Of a DNA stretch of 64,000 bases, positions 33,823 through 45,196 are shown in pieces. The notes under the pieces were generated by a model that was not told the DNA's origin, searched no databases, and saw only the letters and a list, made by a program, of their open reading frames with translations. Location: assembly GCA_037954665.1 (NCBI GenBank), contig JBBMOL010000206.1, forward strand, positions 1,116,001-1,180,000, written 5' to 3'. Position 1 is the stretch's first letter, and every line of letters begins with the position of its first letter. The translations under genes were made by a program, and so were the position numbers. The stretch is from Laguncularia racemosa. Its lineage: Eukaryota > Streptophyta > Magnoliopsida > Myrtales > Combretaceae.

Positions 33823-35540
33823 AAGGATAATTATTGGGACTTAGCTATTTGAATCCCTTCTGTAGGATTTCATTTATGTTTTGTTTCTGCCAAAACTTTG
33901 TATTTAAATAGGGATGGATGATATTTCTAGATGCTTTTATTGTTCTTTCTTTATGCTTTTATCTTTTTCTTTTAGTTTTTGGTTTTTCATTTTAGAGATT
34001 TTGTTAGATTAGTGGAGTACATGACTTTAGTTTCATGAGAAGGTTGGGGATGCTACATGTTTGGTGTACTTTTCAAGGAATCATGGTCGGTGCGCATGAA
34101 TGTTAATGATTTGAGTCACTTCTGAAAAGTGGATGCTGGAAGTGCAATTCTGATTTTGATCTAGGGGAGTCCTATTCTCTTTCACCTTTATTTCCATTTT
34201 CCTTCCTTGTTGTGTAGTTCAATGTAGACATTAGGGACAATGTCTAACTCTAAGTGTGGGGGAGGGATTTGAGTAAAGGAAGTTATATGAATTATAAGTG
34301 TTAATGAATCAAAATTCAAAAGTTTCCTCACTTAAGATGTATTTAATGAATTACTAATAATCAAGAAATGCTGATATTTAGTTATATGATTTACAAGATG
34401 AAAAGTCTTGGGAATTTTGAAAATTTTTACTCTCTTATCTTGTTTTATAAATTCTTTGCTAGAATTATGAGTTGAAATCCAAGGGAAGAGAATTACTTGA
34501 TATTTAAGCATTTATTTCAAGAATTGGGAGTGGATTAAGGTCATTAGTAAGTTTAGTACGCTTTTTCTTTTGCAATTAATGTGAGTTTTGTAATTCTGAG
34601 TAAAGGAGTAGATGATACTTGTAGCTTGGTGATCCCTTTTCGCAATTATTGGAATTGAGAACTTTGGCAGTAATGAATTTAAGAAAAAAAAAATTCAGAA
34701 GTGGGCCTCATAGACTCGAGTGATTAAGCTTGAGGGGTGCCCTTTTGAGGGAATAACATCTATTGACTTGGGTGACGGACTCGGGATCAATGGCTGAAAG
34801 CTCGCTACAAAGGTTGTGAGAAAAGTCTGAGAAAACTGAACTTAATTAAGCTAAATTGGAAATTAATGGAAAATTAATTTAATTGAGATGGTAGAGGTTC
34901 GAAGGGGTATCTTAAAACCTAGTAGCCTAAGATCGTCTGGTTTGGGACTTACTGACCGAGGAAACCATTTTAATTGAAAGGATAAATAAAAAAAAATAGA
35001 TAGTTGATTTGACTCGAACAAGTAAATCCGAGAGACACCCTCTACACTGAGGGGATAATGTCTGTTAACTTGAGTGATGAGCTCGGGATTATCAATTGAA
35101 AGTTCGCTACATGAGTCGGTTAACTAAGTAAAGTACTTAATGGAAAATTTCCCAATATTGTTTAAAAGGATTAAAGAAAAGGGAAATCCAGGAGATAAGT
35201 AGATACAATGTGCCTTTACTCTTTATTGCATTACTTATAGGAGTGGTTAAGAGGGAAGTATACTCTACTTTAATGGTATTGATCTTTGTTCGATTTCACT
35301 TTTGGGAATTTATGTCTAAATGATGAGAGTACTAGTTTAAGTCACTTGGATTAGTCTTGAGAATTCTGGTATTTGTATTTTGTAAACAACTAATGGTAGG
35401 ATTGAGTAGAGATTGTATAGTATGAAGGTAGATCATGAGAATCAATGATGCAAAAAGAAGTTCTTGATTGTTGAGTTAATAAAAATCTTGTCCTTGGTTT
35501 TTCTTTGGCTTAATTCTACTTGAGGACAAGCAAACGCTTA
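33823..35540 (+). other. Athila 3' untranslated region
   Basis: No gene. It contains a second polypurine-tract-like AAGTGTGGGGGAGGG at 34252-34266 and two diverged copies of a roughly 75-bp segment (34741-34815 and 35036-35112, sharing GAGTGATGAGCTCGGGAT-like words about 295 bp apart). Confidence 0.7.
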
Positions 35541-35554
35541 AGTGTGGGGGAGTT
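35541..35554 (+). other. Athila polypurine tract
   Basis: AGTGTGGGGGAGTT immediately before the 3' LTR start TGATAAG. Confidence 0.88.
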
Positions 35555-36981
35555 TGATAAGTACAAATTAACACTTGAATTTCTGATGAATTCTAGTGGT
35601 ATATGTAATAAATTGATGTTATTTTGAAGAGTTTTGATACTTAAAAGAAAAAAATATTTCAATTTCAAGACTGAGGACCACTATTTTGAGAGAAGATATC
35701 AACTTAGATTGAGATCGGATAAGAAAACATGAAGAAAAATGCTTTTTGGAAGGAATAGGGGAAGAGCACGGCCGTGTAATTAAATTATATGGCCGTGTGT
35801 CAAGGAAACACGCCCACAGAAGCACACACAGTTGAAAGCACGACCATGTGTTGAGCTTGGAAAATCCACAGAAGCACAAACAGTCTAAAACACAGCCGTG
35901 TGTTATTTGTGTGGGTTTTACTGACACTATTTAAAGGCACGGCCGTGTATAAGCCGTGTGTCGAGACCGTGTGCTTGAAAAAAGTCAGCCATTTCAGGAG
36001 ATTTTTGGGTTTCCATGCATATATATATTCTCATTGTTCTAGAGGGAAAGGGGATACCGGAGGGAGATAAAAAAAAAATACGAAGGAAGACAAAACGCTT
36101 GGGAAGAATTCCAAGAGGAAAGCAACATCAACGGATTCATCTTCATCTTCCGAAGGGTTCATGCACATGGGTTTTCTTTCATTTTTTTTTTTTTGAGTTG
36201 TAACTTGAAAACCATGAGTGGCCAGTTTATTTCATACCCGAACTCTAATTGTCAAGTAACGTTGGATTGATTTTATAGTTAATGAATAGTAAAAATCTCT
36301 AATTTTATTCATGTTATTCGTTGTGTTTTGTTAATTTGATGTATGGCCAACATTGAGTTTGCATTGATTTCTTAGAAGATGATTGGAAAATCTCTTGTTT
36401 GAATAGATCTTACATGAATAAAGGAATTCATATGTAATCTAGGGATAGAGAACATGAATTTTCCGTATTAGGTTAAATTGGATAATTTGACCTAATTGAG
36501 GGTTCAAGAGTGTTAATGCAATTCTAATCGATTTTTGATAAAAGAAGAATCTTTATCAATGTGATTAGGGTTAGGAGCTAATGAATTTAGGAAGAACATT
36601 GGCTTAGTGTTAGATACTCTGCGGTTCAGAGATAACCACTATTTGTTAATTGATTTATAAAAAGGGTAAAGTTACATGATAATTAGAGGAGTAGTAAGGG
36701 TAGGGTATGTTCTTAGGTATTAAATTTAGTGATTTTAATTTATCGTGTTAGTTTTAATTGCTTTAGATTTTGTTAAGTGTTTTTAATTTAAGCTGAATCT
36801 CTTGAATTTGTGTGGTTAGATAGTCGGTTTAGAATTATTATCAGTACTTGCTAATCCCTAAGGAAACGATACCTGAATACAATTCTATACTGTTACAATC
36901 GATAGGTTCACTTGCCTTATTGATCGAAACAAAGAGTCGTAAAAAAGGATTTTTAAATTTGTGTCATTATGGTCAACACCA
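35555..36981 (+). repeat. 3' LTR of Athila
   Basis: It has the minisatellite at 35764-35972 with one indel relative to the 5' LTR. It ends CAACACCA before TSD GTTAT. Confidence 0.95.
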
Positions 36982-36986
36982 GTTAT

Positions 36987-37681
36987 CCATGGACCGACTT
37001 AAAAACCGAAGATGAGCTGAATCGACGAATTCCATTGCACAGCTAGCTTATTGAAGATTATTTTTGTATTTGTAATTTATTTTTTGAACTATTTATTTTG
37101 TAAGCTTTGTAGGACATTTTATTTGGTTGTAATTTGTCTTTTAGGACATGCCGCCCTAAAAGTGGCATAGTTGTAATTTTGTGAACTTTTTAACCCTAAA
37201 TGGAGCAAGTATAAATATTTGCTTAAGTAGGTTTTTAGGGAGCTTTTGACATTTTGAGAAAACACCTCTTTTGTTGCCGTGAGGATCATCTTTCTTGCAA
37301 TTGATCTCTTATCAATTTCATCCTTGAAATTGTGGCGAGAACCGACTTGAAATTGATTGTGAGTAATACCAATCATTTCTTGTTGTTTACATATTGTACT
37401 CAATGAGTCATATCTAGGTGCTATTTATTGTTCCACTTTTTCACATGAATTAGGGTTCTTAATTTCATATTTGAATTCAATTCAATTTGATTGGAATTCT
37501 AATTCATCCATACCTTATCTATTGTTCATTTCATTCTTACATTGATCCATATCACAATTTGGTCTCATTTTCATTTGAATCCACATGAATAGGGGTTCAA
37601 GTAATTATTTGTTGATTATGCCAAACTGAGGAATTGTTTCCATTTGTTATTTGATTGTGCTTAGTCGTTTTAGGCACATCA
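36987..37681 (+). repeat. 5' LTR of E, second part
   Basis: It resumes CCATGGACCGACTT, matching about 40796 onward, and ends GGCACATCA. The TATA palindrome variant (one base changed) is at 37205-37222. Confidence 0.88.
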
Positions 37682-37686
37682 TAATT

Positions 37687-37698
37687 TGGTATCAGAGC
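37687..37698 (+). other. Primer binding site of E
   Basis: TGGTATCAGAGC, six bases after the LTR end. Confidence 0.92.
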
Positions 37699-39495
37699 TT
37701 GTGGTTGTGAGAAGGGGTTATTTGATTTTGAATTTCTAAAATCTAGGGTTCTTAATCTTACAACTTCATTTCGAAATTGAAAGTAAAAATTGAATTGTTG
37801 GTGTTGTTACTTGAAGTGGTATGATTATCTTACTTAGGGAGTTGAACTTGCTACATGTTGTAGACGTGGAGTACTTGTTATATTCCTTGTCTCCTTAAGT
37901 TGGCCATGAGTGATTTAGGAGAAGTGATCATTGTGATCATTTGAGAGAATTGAAATTTGAAGCCAAGAAGAGTGTGATCTTGAATTGTTGCAAGAGGATT
38001 TCGGAAATTGAGTAGTGTGTTTGCAATTTTCAGATTGCATTGTGTGGAAAAAAGGAAATCATTTGAATTCAAACATCCATTAACTTGAAGTAGTTATTGA
38101 GTAACATTAAGGAGTTTTGTTTGAATTTGAATTATCTTACCTTTTATGGAAAAGATTGCATTTAGTAGACTTATTTGAATTGTTGTTTGCTGCCCTTGTA
38201 TGTGGATTACGGTATTGATTATGATGTGAAGTGTTGTGTGTGTTGTATTGGGAAGGTTGTTGCACCATGGTTGTATGTGTGTGGGTTGCGGTGTAAAAAA
38301 GAGTGTAGTGAGTTATTAGAGTTGTGCTACAACGTGTTGTAAGTTTGTGTTAAGAAGACCAAAGCAACATGTTATGATTTTGTTGAGGAGAAGGGTGCTG
38401 CCGTGGAGTGGAAGTACGTATATGTGCCATAGTTGAAAGGGAGTTGTAGTGATTGATTTTTGAAATTCAAAACACACAATAAGTCATTGTTTAATTGTAT
38501 GTCATTTGAATTTGAAATTGAATCTTACCATTTGTGGAAAGTTGCATTAAGGATGTCAATTTGAAATTGTTGCCGTGTTTATGTGTGTATGTGTGGTGGT
38601 GTAAAGGAGTATCGAATTGGTGGAGTTTATGTTGTGTGTATTGAGTAGAAGGGTGTTGCACCGTGAGTGAATTGTTGTAAGTTGAAGTGAGTGCACTGTG
38701 TGGGAGTGTAGTGTTGTGGCCTTGTGTTTGTGTGTTGAGTAAGGGAATTGTCATTTGTGAATTTGAGGATTTATGTGTAGTGTTAGGTAATACACATTAA
38801 GATCAAGTGTGAGTGTGAATCGTGGCTAAGGAAGGAAGTTAAGTAGTGAAGTTTGAAATTCAAAATAAGCATTTAAGTGTAAAAGTTATTGAGTATTATT
38901 ACTTAAAAACTTGCTTAGTTGAATTCAATATTTTTACTACTTGGAAGTGTTTAACTATTGCTTCTTTTATTTTATCATAATTGAAGCAAGGATAAGTGTT
39001 GCACCGTGGTTAAGGGTGTGTGTTGCAATGGTTATTTGTGTATCGTAGGTGTATGAGTGTGTATTGTCGTGGTCTGTGGAGTGTATGTAGTATTGTATTT
39101 TTATAAACTCAGTGAAGGGTGTGTACATTTGGTGTTGGTTATTGTATGTGTTATCAAAATCATTGATGCTAGTAGCGTGAAACATTGTAAACCGTGAGCA
39201 TAAGGGGAACTTGTGTGGTGGTAAATGGTGTGTTGTGTATGTATTTTCCTTGCTACCAATTGTGTATTTAAGTGGTGAGAAGCCAAGGCAAGAAAAGGAA
39301 GGTTGAGTAATAGAATTTAAAATTCAAATAAGTTATTAAAGTGTGAAAGTAATTGAATTAATTACTTAAACATTTGTAGTTGAATTTAATTCTATCTACT
39401 TGAAAGTAGTTGAGTGACTTCACTTATACCTTGGTTGTGTACTTGAACGTAGAAGTGTAAGGATCATTATTGTGTTGTTGGATTTAAACACAATA
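37699..39495 (+). other. Leader of E
   Basis: 1.8 kb, GTTGTG- and GTGTGTTG-rich, no gene. Its last part (38760-39470) contains diverged repeats of AAGTTGAGTAGTGAAGTTT and TATTACTTAAACACTTG words also present in the leaders of element 1 and NA. Confidence 0.7.
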
Positions 39496-39930
39496 ATGTC
39501 TAGTGAAATGTTTCATTATGCTAATGTATTGCGCCGAACATTGACTACATTTACTACTAAAGATGATAAACAAAGGGAAAACTTGTTACATACTTCTTGT
39601 AGGGTACAAGGAAATTTATATGTCCTTATAGTTGATGGTGGTAGTTATACCAATGTGATAGCAGTATCATTAGTATCGAAACTAAAAATTGCCACTACTC
39701 CACATCTTGAACCATATAAATTGCATTGGCTTAGTGATCAAGGGAGTTTACATGTGACCTAAAGAGCTAAGGTACCTTTCAGTGTAGGGGATAAATACTG
39801 TGATGAAATCGAGTGTGATATTCTACCTATGTGTGCATCCAATATATTGCTGAGTAGGCTTTGGTTATATGATAAGAGGGTCTTACATGATGGCTTCAAG
39901 AATATTTATGTATTCCAGAAGGAGGGAAAA
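39496..39930 (+). pseudogene. Protease remnant of E
   Basis: The frame starts MSSEMFHYANVLRRTL and contains QRENLLHTSCRVQGN and a protease core LIVDGGSYTNVIAVSL (D-G-G). It stops at 39760 and continues RAKVPFSVGDKY and VLHDGFKNIYVF before the next stop. Gag is almost wholly missing. It resembles the remnants of elements 2, G and H. Confidence 0.75.
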
Positions 39931-40019
39931 TGAATTATTCTGAATTCGATATCGCCTTTAGAGGTTCAAAGGGTTTAACAAAAAATCAATAGACCATCAG
40001 AGGGCCATGAGCAGTTGAA

Positions 40020-40330
40020 CCAACCCTTAAAGCACAAAATTTGTCAGACACAGATTTGCAACCTTTAGAGGATCCTGATGATCATAGTCAGATGAGTAAA
40101 CTACCAAAGGACCAAACTGTTCAGAGGCAGTTGTGTTCACCTTCAAAGGTACTAGAGGCTCATGAGTAGTTGACTAAACCACTGGAGGATTCTGAGGGTT
40201 AGAGTCAGATGAGCCTATCATTAGAGAGCCAGACTGTTCAGAGACAGTTGTGTTCACCTTCAGAGTTTTCAGAGGGCAGTGAGCAGTTGGGCTAACTATT
40301 AGAAGGCCATGAGGATCAGTGCCACGCAAA
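40020..40330 (+). repeat. Linker with two copies of a 117-bp coding-type repeat
   Basis: The block around ACTGTTCAGAGGCAGTTGTG at 40116 recurs at 40233, period 117 bp (39 codons). Stops interrupt it. Element 1 and NA have a single unit of the same linker. Confidence 0.7.
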
Positions 40331-40580
40331 TGAGTTAGAAAACAATTTCAGTGGAATGGGTTAAAACAAGAGAGACCTCAGTGAAAAATGGGTCATTACT
40401 TATGTTACAGATGAGATACATCCTAGAAATGGAGGAGAGAAAACAATCACCTCCTGTGGTAGTTCAGATATTGGGATTCTACAGTGATACTTCTTCAGGT
40501 GGCTTGCTAGGAGGAAACAAAGTCTCTACTGCATTTAATCTGTCAGATTTGAGGACAAATCTTTTTAAGGCTTGAGGAGA

Positions 40581-41473
40581 TGATAGGAATCAAAATCCAT
40601 CAAGACCTATCATTAGGGCAAGAGATAAAGGATTTCAAATCTTGGCGATGAGGGCCCAGTTTGAGAAAATTGACCCCAGAATTATTTATAAATTAACCTC
40701 TTTGCTATTATTCTTGTATTGTGTTTTCCAATAGGCACACTTATTCGGCTTCACAGGGCGATGGACAAACTTGCTAAGACTCGGCTTGTGGGTTATTCAT
40801 GGAGCGACTTAAAAAACGAAGATGAGCTGAATCGACGAATTCCATTGCAGAGCTAGCTTATTGAAGATTATTTTTGTAATTGTAATTTATTTTTTGAACT
40901 GTTTATTTTGTAAGCATTGTGGGACATTTTATTTGGTTGTAATTTGTCTTTTAGGATCGGCCACCCTAAAAGTGGCATAGTTGTAATTTTGTGAACTTTT
41001 TAACCCTAAAGAGTTAAGTAGGGTTTTAGGGAGCTTTTGACATTTTGAGAAAACACCTCTTTTGTTGTTGTGAGGATCATCCTTGCTTTCAATTTATCTC
41101 TTATCAATTTTATCCTTGAAATTGTGGCGAGAACCAACTTGAAATCAATTGTGAGTAATATTAATCATTTCTTGTTGTTTACAAATTGTACTTAGTGAGT
41201 CATATCTAAGTGCTATTTGTTGTTCCTATCTTTTACGTGAATAAGGGTTCTTAATTTCATATTTGAATTCAATTCAATTTGATTGGAATTCTAATTCATC
41301 CATATCTTATCTATTGTTCATTTCGTTCTTACATTGATCCATATCACAATTTAGTCTCATTTTCATTTGAATCTACGTGAATAGGGGTTTAAGTAAATAT
41401 TTGTTGATCATGCCAAATTGAGGAATTGTTCCCATTTGTTATTTGATTATGCTTAGTCATTTTAGGTACATCA
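40581..41473 (+). repeat. 3' LTR of E (893 bp)
   Basis: It starts TGATAGGAATC after GGCTTGAGGAGA and ends GGTACATCA. About 20 bp around the TATA palindrome are missing (41003-41030), so this copy lacks the core promoter. Confidence 0.87.
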
Positions 41474-42222
41474 ATGTGTATAGGTGGACTTGAGGAGAAA
41501 AGAGGATAATGACATGCAGTTGTCGGTGTGTGCAATTTGGTGTATGATATAGTTGTGTGTGTATATATATAGGTGCATGTGTGGTGTGTGAAGTGTGTAT
41601 GTAAATCGATAAGAATTTGTGTATGTTGGTGTACATGTGGTGTGTGGGAAAGGTTGGTGTATGTATGGTAATGGAAGTGATGATTCGTAAGAAGATGTTA
41701 GAGACAATTGGATAAATGAAAGGTTCAAAGATGCTTCATGGACGAGAGAAGCATCTATGATGGTGTAGATGGTGAAGGGAATGATTCAAGCAACATCCAA
41801 GATGATGGCCTGGGAGATGTTTGGAATGAAATGTTCAAAGGATGTTGAGGAAGATAATTCTTGGCCAAATACCCTAATGCGAGATCTTCAGTTGTCCTTC
41901 CAAGGATATCTTGCATATGTGGAAGAAGGAATTCTAAATTAGGCAAGTCGAAGACATTCCATTGCTCGACTTCTACACAAGGAAAGTAGACAGTCAATCA
42001 CAGCAACTTAGGGTGTTGGAAGCACAGATTCGAAGGAAGTTCAACATTCGAATCTTGTTCACCCAAGGTTCCTTTAAGGAGGAAACTTCATGCCTTGTCA
42101 TCAACCACAAGATGAGTAGAGTACACATATCGGGTGCTAGAAGACTACCAAAGTCAGTGGAGATGCGGCTTTATGATTGGGTTGAGGAAGCACTACAGAA
42201 GGATACTGACTTCAAGAGGAAT
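41474..42222 (-). other. P segment: GT-rich repeat then unassigned sequence
   Basis: 41474-41680 continues the GT-rich repeat of 22930-24204. 41690-42222 has no match to Q that I can see and no recognised protein. A plus frame from 41962 is open to NA and, beyond NA, continues from 46234 for about 20 codons to a stop near 46290. It is not identifiable and may be chance. Confidence 0.45.
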
Positions 42223-43256
42223 TGATAGGATTAAAAATCCGACAAGACCTATCATTAGGGCAAGAACTAAAGGAATTCAAATCTTGGCGTTGAGGGCCCA
42301 TTTTGAGCAGATCGACCTTGGAATTATTTATATATTAACCTCTTTTCTATTATTCTTGTATTGTGTTTTCCAACAGGCACACTTATCATATTCTATAGGG
42401 CAATGGACAAACTCCCTCAGACTCAGATTGTGGGTTATCCATGGACCGACCTGAACCGGCGATGAGTTGGGCCGATGGATCCTATAGAAGACCGGCATCA
42501 TGAAGAGCATTTCTTTTATGTATTTTTCATTTTATGAACTATTTTAGTTGTATTTTGGTTTTGGGACACTTTTATTTCTTTGTAACTTTCATTTAGGGTT
42601 AGCCACCTTAAAAGTAGCAAACTTGTAATTTTGAGCATTTTTTAACCCTAGGAGTAGCAAGTATAAATACTTGCTTAAGAGAGGGTTTGAGGAGGCTTAA
42701 TTTTGCAGAAAAACACTTCACATTTTCGTGAGAGGGCTTAGGGTTTCCTAATTCCAAAATTCTCTCATCAATTTCAATCCTAAGAAGTTGGAATTGTGGC
42801 GAGTGCAATAAGGAGAAATCGTGAGTAATATCGATTCATCTTTGTTGTTGTTCATTTCTTCTCTAGTGAGTCATATCTAGGGTAGATTTGAGTCTTTCTT
42901 GGACTTATTGGTTATTGTAATTCGTGGACATCAATCTTGTAAGATTGATTGTTCTTTTAGTTATTGAATTCACTATCATTTTTAGTGCATTGTGACGTTA
43001 ATTTGGTATTGAAAGGGGAAGTGGAATTCACGGTTTGTGTTGCTTCATTTTGATCTGATTTCCACGTGATTCTCAAGTCTTATTGTGGTTATTTGGTTAA
43101 ATTATCATTAGAGATTACAATTATATCATTTGATCATCATTTTTCCATCAAATCTTCACGTGAAATCACCCTCAATTGAACCGGTTTGTGTTATGTGAAT
43201 TAAGGTGTTTTTTCCTTGATTCTTTTGATTGTGCTTAAGTGGAATTAGGCACATCA
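42223..43256 (+). repeat. 5' LTR of NA
   Basis: TGATAGGA to GGCACATCA. Palindromic TATA at 42657-42674. Confidence 0.94.
42657..42674 (+). promoter_or_regulatory. Palindromic TATA box, NA 5' LTR
   Basis: Exact GCAAGTATAAATACTTGC. Confidence 0.82.
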
Positions 43257-43261
43257 TATTT

Positions 43262-43273
43262 TGGTATCAGAGA
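43262..43273 (+). other. Primer binding site of NA
   Basis: TGGTATCAGAGA, iMet type with the last base changed. 43274-44386 is leader without genes. Confidence 0.88.
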
Positions 43274-44386
43274 ACATGTTGAGAGAAGGGATTTATGGTT
43301 ATTTGATTTTGTGATATTTATCTTCAATTAGGGTTAATAAAATTGTGAACCGCAATTTTGTTGTGTAGTTTGTGACTTACGAAATTACCTTGGTTGGAGC
43401 TTTAATTTGCTGATTGTTGGAGTTGGATTGGGAAGGTTGTTGTATCATTTTATGGTCAATAATCTCGTGGAAGGGCAGTTGCATAGAGTGTTGTTTAATT
43501 CAACAACTTTTGGGACTTGCAAAAAAATTGCCTTATTCTTGCCATGACTAGTTGTGGTGTGAAGGAGGTTGTGAAGTTTGTTGTTGTGATTTCCATTATG
43601 TAATTCTGAATTGGGGAGAAACCATTTGCAATTTCCAGATTTGAGGTGTGAGTTAAGGAAGCAATTTGAATTTCAAAACACACATTAAGCCATTGTTTAA
43701 TTGTGTGTTCATTTAAATTTGAAAGTGGCTCCTTACCATTTGTGGAATATTGCAATTAATGATCTCATTTTGAATTTGAATTAAGCTGCCATATGTTGTG
43801 AGTTGAGGTTAGAACTTGTGGGAAGTGGAGTACATTTTGTTGTTGCAACGTGTATAAAAGGTATATGTGTATGGAGTTGTGTTTTTGTAAAATTAATGAA
43901 GAGTATGTATGTGTGGCGTTATGTGTGTATGTTAATTGAAGGTGTTGTAACATGGTGAATTGTGTTGTGGTGAAGTGAGTGCAACGTGATTAGGTATGTG
44001 TGGTGGTGTAAATTTGTGGAGTTTTGTGTAGTGCAAGGTGCTGCACATTAAGACTCATTGTGGGTGTAAAACTTTAGCAAGAAAGGAAAGTTAAGTGGTG
44101 AAGTTTGAAATTCAAATATAAGCATTTAAGTGTGAAAGTTATTGAGTATTATTACTTAGACACTTGCTTAGTTGAATTCAATATCTTAACTACTTGGAAG
44201 TATTTATTTGTGCTTCAATTATTCTACTCTACTTGAAGTGATAAGAAGTATCTGTTGCATTGGTAACTTGTTACACCGTGGGTGTACAAGTGTGTGTGTT
44301 GTTATCTAAATGTGGTGAAGTGAAGGGAGTGTGCTACAAATTATTTGAGATTACATTTGTATTTTAGATAAATCGCATCCACAAAC

Positions 44387-45118
44387 ATGTCATATGATAG
44401 TGTGAATGGGTACATTGGCAATGAGGCCAATAGCCAAGTGGGTAGTAGACCAAGTCGTCGAAATACAAATGGAAGAACTCTAGATGAACAACTTTGGGAC
44501 CTTAGCAAATTTGTTGCTACATTAGCAACAAGGATTGATAGGATGACATTTCCACCACCACCTGTGGTAAACCTTCAAGCGCCACCTAGAGTAAAGGGAG
44601 ATTATCATGCTCTTAGGGAAGATAGAGATGATAATTTTGGGTTTAAACCATATCCGGACAGGGAATTTAGACCACCTCGAGGGCTAGAGTGTGCGAAGCT
44701 ACAGATGCCTTCATTTGATGGTAGGGGTTCCACAGATGATTACCTAGACTGGGAGGACCAAATTATGCAGACACCGATGTGCCAACCTTCAGAGGATCCT
44801 GATGATCATAGTCAGACGAGTAGACCACCAGAGAGCCAAACTGTTCAAAAACAGTTATGTTCACCTTTAGAGGTTTTAGAGGGTAATGAGCAGTTGGGCC
44901 AACCATTAGAAGACCATAAGGATCAGCCACATACAGATGATTTAGAAAAGGAGGAAACAGTTTCAGTGGAACAGGTTGATACAGGGGCAACTTTAGTGGA
45001 TAATGGGTCATTATTTGTGTTGCAGAAGAGATATATCCTGGAAATGGAGGAGAGAAGACAATCACCACTTTGTAGTATTTCAAATATTGGGATTCTGCAG
45101 AGATATTTCTTCAGGTGA
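44387..45118 (+). CDS. Chimeric Gag N-terminus/linker protein of NA, intact ORF
   Basis: 243 codons from MSYDSVNGYIG. Residues 1-60 are polar with an SRPSRRNTNGR segment. Residues about 68-75 are a proline run. Residues about 115-140 (KLQMPSFDGRGSTDDYLDWE) are the start of the Gag core, which is then missing. An acidic, Gln/Glu-rich linker (QTVQKQLCSPLEVLEGNEQ) follows, and the ORF ends in RYFFR. The frame just after it carries the pol end DLRTNLFEARGDD. No zinc knuckle or enzyme domain. Element 1 has the same Gag-to-linker junction with stops, so the fusion is inherited rather than a local deletion. It may be tolerated rather than functional. Confidence 0.7.
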   Translation: MSYDSVNGYIGNEANSQVGSRPSRRNTNGRTLDEQLWDLSKFVATLATRIDRMTFPPPPVVNLQAPPRVKGDYHALREDRDDNFGFKPYPDREFRPPRGLECAKLQMPSFDGRGSTDDYLDWEDQIMQTPMCQPSEDPDDHSQTSRPPESQTVQKQLCSPLEVLEGNEQLGQPLEDHKDQPHTDDLEKEETVSVEQVDTGATLVDNGSLFVLQKRYILEMEERRQSPLCSISNIGILQRYFFR

Positions 45119-45196
45119 CTTGCTAGGAGGAAACAAAGTCTCTACTGCATTTGATCTACTAGATTTGAGGACAAATCTCTTTGAGGCCCGAGGAGA

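Larger units (their letters stand above)
24421..36981 (+). mobile_element. Athila-type Ty3/Gypsy element, 12,561 bp, TSD GTTAT
   Basis: LTRs are 1434 bp (24421-25854) and 1427 bp (35555-36981), starting TGATAAGTAC and ending CAACACCA. They differ by a few percent by eye. TSD GTTAT is at 24416-24420 and 36982-36986. Primer site, gag, protease, RT, RNase H, integrase, an env-position ORF, long 3' UTR and polypurine tract all occur in Athila order. All coding parts carry frameshifts or stops. Confidence 0.96.
24205..41473 (+). mobile_element. Element E: family-B Gypsy element in P, split by Athila
   Basis: The 5' LTR is in two pieces (24205-24420 and 36987-37681, about 911 bp). The internal region is 37682-40580 and the 3' LTR 40581-41473. 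Both ends stand in GT-rich simple repeat. Flanking GTGTG (24200-24204) and ATGTG (41474-41478) are consistent with a TSD carrying one change. Confidence 0.87.

Noticed and set aside
41755..41997. 80-codon minus frame as a gene
   Set aside because: No recognisable domain or upstream signal, and it is embedded in element P.
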